Source: CAIWHR01 sp963773195
GTDB lineage: Bacteria > Pseudomonadota > Gammaproteobacteria > Burkholderiales > Casimicrobiaceae
Direction of reading: 5' to 3'
DNA: 64,000 bases
NCBI GenBank assembly: GCA_963773195.1
Contig: CAVZAE010000005.1
Coordinates: 806,001-870,000, forward strand
Part shown: positions 35,205 through 43,659 of the stretch, one piece after another
Numbering within the stretch: position 1 is the stretch's first letter
Layout: the number at the start of each line of letters is the position of its first letter
Program-made: the position numbers and the translations under genes
The notes under the pieces: generated by a model
Database searches by the model: none
What the model saw: the letters and a program-made list of their open reading frames with translations, nothing else
What the model was told of the DNA's origin: nothing

Positions 35205-35241
35205 AAAAAGCCCGGCGCCTGTTCATGGCTGCCGGGCTTTT
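35205..35241. terminator. Bidirectional intrinsic terminator
   Basis: AAAAGCCCGGC and GCCGGGCTTTT pair around a loop centred on GTTCATG. The minus-strand transcript ends in GGGCTTTTTC, a strong T-tract, and the plus strand has GGGCTTTTC. It lies just after the 42-codon gene candidate and before the 72-codon one, so it either ends the first or attenuates the second. Confidence 0.85.
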
Positions 35242-35263
35242 CGCTCGGGAGAGTCAGCTCGTC

Positions 35264-35392
35264 CTACGCACTCTCCTTTGCTAAACCCCGGCTCTCGAGG
35301 CCGATGCCCACCGGGTTCAGGTGGCGCAGCGCGAACGCGCGCGACGCCCGGGGACCCGTACGGTCCATCGGCGTTTGCATCGTGCTGGTCAT
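35264..35392 (-). CDS. Small protein candidate (42 aa) with strong ribosome-binding site
   Basis: ATG 35390-35392 is preceded at ideal spacing by AAAGGAGGTG, one of the best Shine-Dalgarno matches in the window. The product starts MTSTMQTPMDRTGPRASRAF and ends in SRGLAKESA: basic, no membrane segment, no cysteine, no known family. A strong terminator follows 22 bp after the stop. It could be a stand-alone small protein or a leader peptide for the gene beyond the terminator. Confidence 0.5.
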   Translation of the reverse strand: MTSTMQTPMDRTGPRASRAFALRHLNPVGIGLESRGLAKESA

Positions 35393-35502
35393 GTCGTCCC
35401 ACCTCCTTTCGTCACGTCCGCGCGAAATGACGCGCGCCAAAAGCGTTCCCCTCGTCGCCGAGGCGGAAGCTGCCGGATCAGGTGAGGGAAGCGACCTTCC
35501 GA

Positions 35503-35533
35503 CAGTTTCCGCCGACTCATCCGGCGGAATGTC
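35503..35533. other. Stem-loop in the leader upstream of the 42-codon gene
   Basis: TTCCGCCG (35507-35514) and CGGCGGAA (35522-35529) form a perfect 8-bp stem with a 7-nt loop; GACA and TGTC extend it across a two-base bulge. It lies about 110 nt upstream of the small gene start. The rest of 35393-35939 shows no convincing gene; a weak minus-strand promoter candidate is TTGCGC (35741-35736) with TAACAT 18 bp downstream. Confidence 0.45.
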
Positions 35534-35760
35534 TTCCGGTCGGACGAGGCTACTGCGGCGTAACGTCGCCGGCTTGCGCCGACGCCATCAGCACGAAACC
35601 CGGCAGGCTCGCGCACGGCGAACGGAGCCCCTGGGCGGCAAAGCCCCTGTGGGACATCGTTCGAATGTGCGTGGTGGCGTGCATGCGGTTTCGAAATGAG
35701 TAACGAGTGACGCAATGTTAGCGTTGACGAGCGGGCGCGCGCAAGAATTTCCGGCGCGCG

Positions 35761-35774
35761 CGTGAATATTCACG
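35761..35774. promoter_or_regulatory. 14-bp perfect palindrome, operator candidate
   Basis: CGTGAATATTCACG is a perfect palindrome with an AT core in otherwise GC-rich sequence, between the divergent small gene and the amidohydrolase operon. Such sites commonly bind dimeric regulators. No regulator gene adjoins it, so the role is a guess. Confidence 0.4.
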
Positions 35775-35939
35775 GGTGGAAATGCAACGGCGCGCGAGCG
35801 CGTCCCGCGCTGCACGCCCGGCGCCGCAGGGCCCGGCGCGGTCTTGACCGGGAAAGCCGATCGGTTGCGCCCCCGAGAGAGCGCGTGGCATGATCGGCGA
35901 CCGCGTTAGAGACGATAGGGACGCGCGAGGATTCCCGCC

Positions 35940-37181
35940 ATGGCGCAGATCCTGTTCAAGAACGCCCATCTGCTCGACCCGCACGCCGATGCGCTCAAGG
36001 GCGGTACGTCCGTGCTGGTCGAGGACGAGCACATCCGCGAGGTTTCGGCCAAGCCGATCAAGGCGCCGAAGGCGGCGGTGATCGACTGCAAGGGCAAGAC
36101 CCTGATGCCCGGCCTCATCGATTGCCATGTTCACGCGATGCTGTCGGAAGTGAACATCCGCTACCTCGAGGCGATCCCGCTGACCATGATGACCGTGCGC
36201 GCCGCAACACTCGTGCGCGCGATGATCGATCGCGGCTTCACAACGGTGCGTGACACCGGCGGTGCCGACTGGGGTCTGCGCGACGGTATTGCGCAAGGCC
36301 TGTTGCCGGGTCCGCGGATGTTCATCGCGGGCCGCGCGATCGGGCCCACGGGGGGGCACTCGGACGCGCGCCGGCGCACCGACGTGCACAAGCATTCGTG
36401 TCATTGCTGCAACGCGATGCTCTTCTGCCTCGAGGTCGCGGACGGCGCCGACGCCGTGCGCGCCGCGGCGCGCGAGCAGCTCCGCCAAGGCGCCGATCAG
36501 GTCAAGATCATGGTGTCCGGCGGCGTCGCCAGTCCCTACGACCCGCTCGACAGCAAGCAGTTTTCGCTCGCGGAAATCAGCGCGGCCGTCGAGGAGGCGC
36601 AGGCGTTCGGCCGCTACGCCCAGGCGCACGCCTACACGCCCGACGCGATCACGCGTGCCGTGAGCCAGGGCGTGCGCACGATCGAGCATGGCAACCTGAT
36701 CGACGACAAGTCGGCCCGGCTCATGAAACAGAAGGGTGCCTACCTCGTCGCGAATCTCGTCGCCTACCATGCAATGAAGGAGCGCGCCCGCGAATTCGGG
36801 ATGACCGCGGACATGCTCGCGAAGAACGAGCTCGTGATCGACGGGGGCCTGAAGTCGCTCGAGATCTGCAAGCGGCACGGCATCAAGGTCGGCTACGGCA
36901 GCGATCTCCTCGGTCAACTGCAGGTCGATCAGAGCCGCGAATTCCTGCTGCGGCGCGAGGTGCTTTCGCCGATCGAGATCATTCGGCAGGCGACGCTCGT
37001 CGGCGCGGAAGTCCTCCGCATGGATGGCAAGCTTGGCGTTCTCGAGCCGGGCGCATACGCCGACCTCCTCGTCGTCGATGGCGACCCGTTGAAGAAGCTC
37101 GAGGTCCTGACCGGCCAGGGCGAGCACCTGTCCGTCATCATGAAGGCCGGTCGCTTCCACAAGAACCGCCTCGCGGTCTGA
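35940..37181 (+). CDS. Metal-dependent amidohydrolase, imidazolonepropionase-like
   Basis: A 413-residue TIM-barrel amidohydrolase. Metal ligands are visible in order: DCHVHA (about 61-66), the Lys/His region VKIMVSGGVASPYD, HAYTPDAI, IEHGNLID and the final Asp in GYGSDLLG. This layout matches the Met-dependent hydrolase A group (Xaa-Pro dipeptidase/imidazolonepropionase-like). The stop overlaps the next permease start as TGATG. Being in an operon with a polyamine-type ABC transporter suggests it hydrolyses the imported compound or a product of it (inference). Confidence 0.9.
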   Translation: MAQILFKNAHLLDPHADALKGGTSVLVEDEHIREVSAKPIKAPKAAVIDCKGKTLMPGLIDCHVHAMLSEVNIRYLEAIPLTMMTVRAATLVRAMIDRGFTTVRDTGGADWGLRDGIAQGLLPGPRMFIAGRAIGPTGGHSDARRRTDVHKHSCHCCNAMLFCLEVADGADAVRAAAREQLRQGADQVKIMVSGGVASPYDPLDSKQFSLAEISAAVEEAQAFGRYAQAHAYTPDAITRAVSQGVRTIEHGNLIDDKSARLMKQKGAYLVANLVAYHAMKERAREFGMTADMLAKNELVIDGGLKSLEICKRHGIKVGYGSDLLGQLQVDQSREFLLRREVLSPIEIIRQATLVGAEVLRMDGKLGVLEPGAYADLLVVDGDPLKKLEVLTGQGEHLSVIMKAGRFHKNRLAV

Positions 37182-38047
37182 TGGCTCACGGCGCGTCGCA
37201 CCCGTCGCTCGCACTCCGGACGAGGCGGGCGACGATCGCCAGTCCCCATCGGATCGGGCGCCTCGGTCTCGTCGCCGCCGCCGCGGTCGGCTATGCGGTC
37301 ATCCTGACACCCCTCCTGTTCGTCTGCTGGCTCAGCTTTTTCAATAACGAGATCGTCACGTTTCCCCCGCAGGGCTACACGCTGCGCTGGTTCGCGCACA
37401 TCTTCGACCAGAACAACTTCGTCAGCGGATTTCTGACCAGCCTGCAGGTCGGTGTCGCGGCGATGATCGGCGGGCTCCTGCTCGGCATCCCGGCAAGCCT
37501 TGCTCTGGCCCGGCGCAAGTTCGCGGGCCGCGAAGCGCTGAACACGCTGCTCGTGTTGCCGCTCGTCGTCCCCGGCATCGTTGCCGGAACCGCCATCTAC
37601 GTCTTCCAGATCGAGATCGAGATCGCCACCGGCCTGCCGCTCCTGGGATCGCTCGCGGGGCTCGTGTTTGCGCACATCATGATCACGATTCCGTGGACCG
37701 TGCGTCTGTTGACGGCGAGCCTCGCCGGATTCGACCGCGCGATCGAGGAGGCCGCCCTCAACCTCGGGGCGACGCCGGTGCGCGCGTTCGTGAAGGTGAC
37801 GCTGCCGGTGATCAAGCCGGGCATCGTCGCCGCCGCGCTCTTCTCGTTCATCATCTCGTTCGGCAACCTGGAGATGACCTTGTTCCTGGTAGCACCCGGG
37901 CAGACGACGCTTCCGATCGCGATCCTGCAGTATCTGCAATGGCGGATCGACCCGACCATCGCCGCGGTCTCGCTTTTGCAGATCCTGCTGATCGGCGCGG
38001 GCATGCTCGTCACCGATCGTTACGTCAAGCTGACCCGGGTGCTGTAG
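37181..38047 (+). CDS. Polyamine-type ABC transporter permease, PotC-like
   Basis: A 288-residue membrane protein with six hydrophobic segments and the cytosolic coupling motif EEAALNLGATPVRAFVKVTLP. The opening VILTPLLFVCWLSFF and the FPPQGYTLRWF periplasmic loop match PotC/YdcV permeases. The start ATG overlaps the stop of the amidohydrolase. Confidence 0.9.
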   Translation: MAHGASHPSLALRTRRATIASPHRIGRLGLVAAAAVGYAVILTPLLFVCWLSFFNNEIVTFPPQGYTLRWFAHIFDQNNFVSGFLTSLQVGVAAMIGGLLLGIPASLALARRKFAGREALNTLLVLPLVVPGIVAGTAIYVFQIEIEIATGLPLLGSLAGLVFAHIMITIPWTVRLLTASLAGFDRAIEEAALNLGATPVRAFVKVTLPVIKPGIVAAALFSFIISFGNLEMTLFLVAPGQTTLPIAILQYLQWRIDPTIAAVSLLQILLIGAGMLVTDRYVKLTRVL

Positions 38048-38058
38048 TCGCCCGCGCC

Positions 38059-39126
38059 ATGGCCCGCCTCGAGCTCTCCGGCCTCACCAAGACCTACGGC
38101 GACTTCCATGCGGTCGCAGGCATCGATCTCGACATCGCGCAAGGCGAGTTACTGGTGCTGCTCGGACCTTCCGGCTGCGGCAAGACGACGACGCTCCGGA
38201 TGATCGCCGGATTTGTCGCGCCGACAGCGGGCGAGATCCGGCTGGGCGGCCAGGACATCACGCGACAACCCTCGTGGAAGCGCAACACCGGGCTCGTATT
38301 CCAGAGCTACGCGCTCTTCCCGCACCTGACGGCCGCCGAGAACGTTGCGTTCGGTCTCAGAATGCGCAAGCTGTCCGAAGACCGGATCGCCGCCAAGCTG
38401 GCCAACGTGCTGCGCCTCGTGCGTCTCGAAGGACTCGCCGCCCGACTGCCGCGTGAATTGTCCGGCGGCCAGCAGCAGCGGGTGGCGCTCGCGCGCGCGC
38501 TGGTGATCGAGCCCGACGTCCTCTTGCTCGACGAGCCCCTGTCGAATCTCGATGCCAAGCTGCGGGCCGAGGTACGAGTCGAGATCCGCGACCTGCAGCG
38601 CAAGCTGGGGCTGACCACGGTGATGGTGACGCACGACCAGGAAGAAGCGCTGACGATGGCCGATCGGCTGGTCGTGATGTCGAACGGTAAGGTGCAGCAG
38701 ATCGGAACGCAGCGCGAGCTCTACGAGCACCCTGCGAACACGTTCGTCGCGGGCTTCGTAGGCCGCACCAACTTCCTTTCCGGTCGCGTTGAAGCTCCCG
38801 GGACGTTCCGCAGCGACAGCGGCCTCGCGATCCGCTGCAGCGCAGGCGCGTTGGAGGGCCGAACGCTGGCGCTGCGGCCCGAGCGGCTGTCGATCGCCGC
38901 CGCGCCCGCCGCGGCCGACAACTCCTTTCCGGGCGTCATCGAGTTCGCTTCGTACCTGGGCGGCATCCTGGAATACCATGTGCGCCTGACACCCAGCGAC
39001 CGGTTGCTGGTGCAGGCGCCCAACAAGATCGGCGACGCGGCGCACATAGTCGGCGATCGCGTCCATCTGCATTGGCCGGCTCAGGCCAGCCTCGTGCTCG
39101 CCGACGATGGCGGCGGCACGGGCTGA
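38059..39126 (+). CDS. Polyamine-type ABC transporter ATP-binding protein, PotA-like
   Basis: A 355-residue ATPase: Walker A GPSGCGKTT, signature LSGGQQQRVALARAL, Walker B LLLDEPLSNLD, followed by a C-terminal TOBE domain (LRPERLSIAA). This is the PotA/FbpC/CysA architecture. It lies 11 bp after the permease gene. Confidence 0.92.
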   Translation: MARLELSGLTKTYGDFHAVAGIDLDIAQGELLVLLGPSGCGKTTTLRMIAGFVAPTAGEIRLGGQDITRQPSWKRNTGLVFQSYALFPHLTAAENVAFGLRMRKLSEDRIAAKLANVLRLVRLEGLAARLPRELSGGQQQRVALARALVIEPDVLLLDEPLSNLDAKLRAEVRVEIRDLQRKLGLTTVMVTHDQEEALTMADRLVVMSNGKVQQIGTQRELYEHPANTFVAGFVGRTNFLSGRVEAPGTFRSDSGLAIRCSAGALEGRTLALRPERLSIAAAPAAADNSFPGVIEFASYLGGILEYHVRLTPSDRLLVQAPNKIGDAAHIVGDRVHLHWPAQASLVLADDGGGTG

Positions 39127-39162
39127 ACGACAACACGCCATCGCGACATCGGAGGCTATCCC

Positions 39163-40221
39163 ATGGAAGACAATCGGCTCGACATCACGCGGCGGCGCTG
39201 GATGAAGGCCGCGGGCGCATTGGCGGGAGTGGTGGCGATGGGCGGCGTTTCGCCAGTGCGCGCGCAGTCCGGCGGGCGCATCGTGCTCGGCACGTGGGGT
39301 GGCGATTACTCGAAGCTGCTCTCGAAGAACATCGATACGCCGTTGATGGTGCCCAAGAAGTACGAGGTCGTCCACGACATCGGCGGCGATCCGGAACGGC
39401 GCGCGAAGATGCGGGCCGAAGCGCGGCTGCCCCGCGGCACGAGCGACCTGCAGGGCCTTTCCGCGGCGCAGATGTACGAGATGAACGATGCCGGCCTGTG
39501 CCTGCCGGTCGACTACGCGAAGCTTCCGAACGCGCAGTTCCTGCTGCCGCAGATGAAGTATCCGTACGGCGTGGGGCACATCTACTCGGGCAAGGTAATC
39601 CTCTACAACCCGAAGCTCATCCCCACGCCACCGACGAGCTTCGCCGACGCGCTCGATCCGAAGCATGGTGCGAAGCTCGGCATCATCGACATCCAGTACC
39701 AGTTCACGATGATGGCGGCGGCGCTCGCTTCGGGCGGCTCGATGACCAACTACGAGCCCGGCAAGGAGCGCCTCCTGGCCTGTCGCAAGGCCGGCGCGAA
39801 GATCCTGCCCACCAACGAGGCGATGGCGCAGGCGCTCACGAACGAGGACGTCGGCATCTGCATCATGTGGAAGGCGCGCGCCGTGCAATGGCAGAAGGCC
39901 GGCGCCAAGGTGGACACGGTCGCGCCCAAGGAAGGGATTCCGCTCTACATCTCGGGCTTCGTGATCCCCAAGAACTCGCCGAACAAGGACGGCGCACACG
40001 TCTGGCTGAACGAGATGCTCGCGACCTCCGCGCAGGAGGCCTTCGCGGAGGATATGGGCTACAACCCGAGCGTGACGAACGCGAAGGTCCCGCCGGAGAC
40101 CGAGAAGCGCATCGGCTTCAACGCCGACGAGCGCAAGCGCCTGATCGACCTCGACTACGGCTACCTGGCCAAGAACGACACCGCGTTGAAGGAGTGGTGG
40201 GACAAGACGTTCAAGGGCTGA
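39163..40221 (+). CDS. Periplasmic substrate-binding protein, PotD-like
   Basis: A 352-residue extracellular solute-binding protein. The N-terminus RRRWMKAAGALAGVVAMGG is a twin-arginine-type signal. The mature part (GRIVLGTWGGDYSKLL, YPYGVGHIYSGKVILYNP) resembles spermidine/putrescine-binding proteins. ATG 39163 follows GGAGGCTATCCC. It lies between the ATPase and the second permease; the ligand is unproven. Confidence 0.9.
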   Translation: MEDNRLDITRRRWMKAAGALAGVVAMGGVSPVRAQSGGRIVLGTWGGDYSKLLSKNIDTPLMVPKKYEVVHDIGGDPERRAKMRAEARLPRGTSDLQGLSAAQMYEMNDAGLCLPVDYAKLPNAQFLLPQMKYPYGVGHIYSGKVILYNPKLIPTPPTSFADALDPKHGAKLGIIDIQYQFTMMAAALASGGSMTNYEPGKERLLACRKAGAKILPTNEAMAQALTNEDVGICIMWKARAVQWQKAGAKVDTVAPKEGIPLYISGFVIPKNSPNKDGAHVWLNEMLATSAQEAFAEDMGYNPSVTNAKVPPETEKRIGFNADERKRLIDLDYGYLAKNDTALKEWWDKTFKG

Positions 40222-40228
40222 CGCCCAC

Positions 40229-41125
40229 GTGAACGGACGCACGGGCATGACCGCGGCGGCACTCGATCCGGCGCGCACGCGCGCGCCAGGCTGGACGGCC
40301 GCCGCGATGCTGACGCCGGCATCGATCGTCGTCACGATCGGGATCGTGATCCCGATCCTCATCCTTTTTCGCTACAGCCTGAACCAGTTCACGCCGGCGA
40401 AAGTGATGGTCGACGCGGTGACGCCCGAGAACTACGTCAAGTTCTTCACCGATCCGTTCTACGTCGCCGTGCTGCTGCGCACGATCCGCGTCGCAGCCGT
40501 GTGCACCGCCATCTGCGTGGTGCTCGCGTTCCCGATGGCCTACGGCCTCGCGCGCACGCGCTCGCGCTACAAGAATCTGCTCCTGCTGATCGTGATCCTG
40601 CCGCTCTTCGTTGGCAACGCGGTCCGCGCCGCGGGCTGGATGGTGCTCTTCGGCAGCAAGGGCTTCGTCAATGCGGTCGCGTTGGGCCTGGGCCTCACCC
40701 ACGAGCCCCTGCAGATCATGTACACCGAGCTCGCCGTGACGATCGGCATCGTCGCGGTCAATCTGCCTTTCGTGGTGCTGACGCTGCAGGCAGTGCTCGA
40801 AGGCATCGACCGCGCGCTCGAGGAAGCCGCGCTGGGGCTCGGCGCCACGCCGTGGCGCACGTTCTGCCATGTCATCCTCCCGCTCGCGATGCCAGGAGTC
40901 ATCGCCGGCACGATTCTCTCGTTCATTCTCGCGATGAACGCTTACGCAACACCGGTGCTGTTGGGTGGTCCCACGTTCCACATGATGGGGCCGACAGTCT
41001 ACGACCAGTTCGCGGGACTCTCCAACTGGCCGTTCGGCGCCGCGCTCGCGTTCGTGCTGATGACGGCCACGCTGCTCCTCACGGTGACGTCCAACTGGCT
41101 CGCGCAGCGCCGCTACCGGCGGTGA
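40229..41125 (+). CDS. Polyamine-type ABC transporter permease, PotB-like
   Basis: A 298-residue six-segment permease with the coupling motif EEAALGLGATPWRTFCHVILP. It starts at GTG 40229, 7 bp after the binding-protein stop. With the PotC-like, PotA-like and PotD-like proteins it completes a transporter. Confidence 0.9.
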   Translation: MNGRTGMTAAALDPARTRAPGWTAAAMLTPASIVVTIGIVIPILILFRYSLNQFTPAKVMVDAVTPENYVKFFTDPFYVAVLLRTIRVAAVCTAICVVLAFPMAYGLARTRSRYKNLLLLIVILPLFVGNAVRAAGWMVLFGSKGFVNAVALGLGLTHEPLQIMYTELAVTIGIVAVNLPFVVLTLQAVLEGIDRALEEAALGLGATPWRTFCHVILPLAMPGVIAGTILSFILAMNAYATPVLLGGPTFHMMGPTVYDQFAGLSNWPFGAALAFVLMTATLLLTVTSNWLAQRRYRR

Positions 41126-41163
41126 GGCAAGCCCGTTCGGGCGAAGCGGGCCGCGGCCGTCGC

Positions 41164-41193
41164 TTGACATTGCGGAGCGCTCGGCGCTAGATA
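41164..41193 (+). promoter_or_regulatory. Sigma-70-type promoter candidate for cstA
   Basis: A perfect -35 TTGACA (41164-41169) is followed at 18 bp by TAGATA, a weak -10. It lies about 90 bp before the cstA start, and CTGGAGGTCC is the ribosome-binding site. Confidence 0.4.
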
Positions 41194-41282
41194 ACTCCGT
41201 TGTATCGCGAGTTTCCCGGCGAGGGCATGCGCGAATCGCTCGCATCGTCGTCCGTTGCAACGGTCTCCGTCCTGGAGGTCCA

Positions 41283-43349
41283 ATGAACAAGCTTACGTCC
41301 GTTCTCCTGTGGCCGGTGGTGGCCATCGTCGGCGCCTTCTCGTTCGCCGCGCTGGCGCTCGGCCGCGGCGAATCCGTCAACGCGGTCTGGCTCGTGACGG
41401 CGGCGCTGTCGCGTCTACTTCATCGCCTACCGCTTCTACAGCAAGTTCATCGCCGAACAGGTGCTGCGGCTCGACGACTCGCGGCCGACGCCGGCGGTGC
41501 GCCACAACGACGGCATGGACTACGTGCCGACCAACAAGTGGGTGCTCTACGGCCACCACTTCGCGGCCATCGCCGGCGCCGGCCCGCTGGTCGGCCCGGT
41601 GCTCGCGGCGCAGATGGGCTACCTGCCCGGGCACGCTGTGGATCCTGGCCGGCGTCGTCGTCGCCGGCGCGGTGCAGGACTTCATCGTGCTGTTCGCCTC
41701 GGTGCGGCGCGACGGCAAGTCGCTCGGCGAGATGATCAAGATGGAGCTCGGCCCGGTGCCCGGCATCGCTCGCGCTCGTCGGCGTGCTGGCGATCATGAT
41801 CATCATCCTCGCGGTGCTGAGCCTGGTCGTGGTCAAGGCGCTGACGGCGAGCCCGTGGGGACTGTTCACCATCGCCGCGACGATCCCGATCGCGCTGCTG
41901 ATGGGCGTCTACATGCGCATCATCCGGCCGGGACGCGTCGGCGAAGCCTCGGCGTTCGGCGTCGTGCTGCTGCTCGCGTCGATCTTCTTCGGCCGCGCGG
42001 TGGCCGCCGATCCCGACCTGGGGCCCGCTGTTCACGCTGACCGGACCGCAGCTCGCCTGGGCGCTGATCATCTACGGCGCGATCGCCGCGAGCCTGCCGG
42101 TGTGGCTGATGCTCGCGCCGCGCGACTACCTGAGCACGTTCCTCAAGATCGGCACCATCGTCGCGCTGGCGATCGGCATCTACGTCGTCGCGCCGCCGCT
42201 CGCGATGCCGGCGACGACGCGCTTCATCGACGGCAGCGGGCCGGTGTTCTCCGGCACGCTGTTCCCGTTCCTGTTCATCACCATCGCCTGCGGCGCGGTG
42301 TCGGGCTTCCACTCGCTGATCTCGTCGGGCACGACGCCGAAGATGGTCGAGAAGGAGTCGCACATGCGCTTCATCGGCTTCGGCGGCATGCTGGCCGAGT
42401 CGTTCGTCGCGATCATGGCGCTGACGGCCGCCTGCGTGCTCGATCCCGGGCATCTACTTCGCGATGAACGCGCCGGCGGCGGTGATCGGCACCACGGCCG
42501 CCAATGCGGCGCAGGTCGATCTCGAGCTGGGGCTTCACGATCACGCCCGAGATGATCGAGCCAGACGGCGAAGGACATCGGCGAGACCACGCATCCTGTC
42601 GCGCGCCGGCGGCGCGCCGACGCTCGCGGTCGGCATGGCGCAGATCCTCGCCCAGGCGTTCGGCGGCAAGTCGATGGAGGCGTTCTGGTACCACTTCGCG
42701 ATCCTGTTCGAGGCGCTGTTCATCCTGACCGCGGTCGACGCCGGCACGCGGGTCGGGCCGCTTCATGATCCAGGACATGCTGGGCCACGTCTACAAGCCG
42801 CTCGGCAACACCGAGTACCTGCCGGCCAACGTGCTCGGCACGGTGCTTTGCGTCGGCGCTCTGGGGCTACTTCCTGTACCAGGGCGTGGTCGATCCGCTC
42901 GGCGGCATCAACACGCTGTGGCAGCTGTTCGGCGTCGGCAACCAGATGCTCGCCGGCATCGCGCTGCTGCTGTGCACGAGCGTGCTGGTGAAGATGAAGC
43001 GCGAGCGCTACGTGTGGGTCACGCTGGTGCCGACGGCGTGGCTGCTCGTCACGACGCTGACCGCGGGCGTGCAGAAGATCTTCCACAGCGACCCGCGGAT
43101 CGGCTTCCTCGCGCTGGCGCACAAGTTCAGCGAGGCGGCCGCGGAGGGCAACGCTGCTCGCGCCGGCCAAGTCGATCGCGGAGATGCAGCGCGTCGCCTT
43201 CAACAACTACCTCGACGCCGTGGTCTGCGGCGTGTTCGTGGTGCTGGTGCTCGCGATGTGCTGTGTACGCGCTCAAGATCTGCCTGCAGGCGCTGAAGCA
43301 GGCGCAGCCGACGGCGCAGGAAATTCCGCCGGTCCCGCAAGCGGCGTAG
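41283..43349 (+). pseudogene. cstA: Carbon starvation protein CstA, broken by 12 single-base insertions
   Basis: Pieces of CstA (peptide/pyruvate transporter, about 684 residues when repaired) lie in order in all three plus frames: MNKLTSVLLWPVV..., VYFIAYRFYSKFIAE, GAGPLVGPVLAAQMGYLPG, TLWILAGVVVAGAVQDF, SGFHSLISSGTTPKM, down to QEIPPVPQAA. Removing one base near each of 41410, 41631, 41770, 42021, 42450, 42518, 42561, 42592, 42757, 42857, 43153 and 43262 restores one frame with no residue lost. The ybdD partner follows 2 bp later. As written the gene cannot make CstA; whether the insertions are real or sequencing errors is not decidable here. Confidence 0.9.
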
Positions 43350-43351
43350 CC

Positions 43352-43567
43352 ATGGATTCCTTCGAGCTGGCGCGATTCAACAAGATGCGCGAGCGCCTGC
43401 GCCAGGTCGGCCGCGCCTATCGACAGGTCGTGGGCATCCCCGACTACGACGCCTATCTGCGCGCACTGGCAGCGCATCATCCCGGCGAAGCTCCGCTGTC
43501 GCGGCAAGCGTTCTGCGCGCGGGAGATCGACCGGCGGTACGGGAAGAGCGGTCCGCGCTGCTGCTAG
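43352..43567 (+). CDS. YbdD/YjiX family small protein (CstA-associated)
   Basis: A 71-residue protein: RLRQVGRAYRQVVGIPDYDAYL then HHPGEAPLSRQAFCAREIDRRYG, the YbdD/YjiX signature, usually cotranscribed with cstA and needed for its transport activity. It is intact, unlike cstA. It ends in KSGPRCC. Confidence 0.9.
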   Translation: MDSFELARFNKMRERLRQVGRAYRQVVGIPDYDAYLRALAAHHPGEAPLSRQAFCAREIDRRYGKSGPRCC

Positions 43568-43628
43568 ATCGCGGCGGGCGGCGGGTCGCCACGCGCTCGA
43601 CCCCGTGCAGCCGATTAGTATCGTCCGG

Positions 43629-43642
43629 TTGACCTGCGTCAT
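43629..43642 (+). promoter_or_regulatory. Fnr-box-like site upstream of hemN
   Basis: TTGAC-CTGC-GTCAT matches the TTGAT-N4-ATCAA Fnr/Anr consensus at the core TTGA/TCA positions. It lies only about 20-50 bp before the hemN coding sequence, so spacing is tight and the hemN start is itself uncertain. Confidence 0.45.
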
Positions 43643-43659
43643 GGCGGGGGCGCAACGCT

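Noticed and set aside
35389..35715. 108-codon minus-strand frame upstream of the 42-codon gene
   Set aside because: Arg-rich, no recognisable features; it covers a hairpin and ends on the ribosome-binding region of the small gene, so it is probably not translated.
36398..37180. Plus-strand extension upstream of the PotC-like permease
   Set aside because: It lies in a second frame of the amidohydrolase; the permease starts at ATG 37181 with a stop-start overlap.
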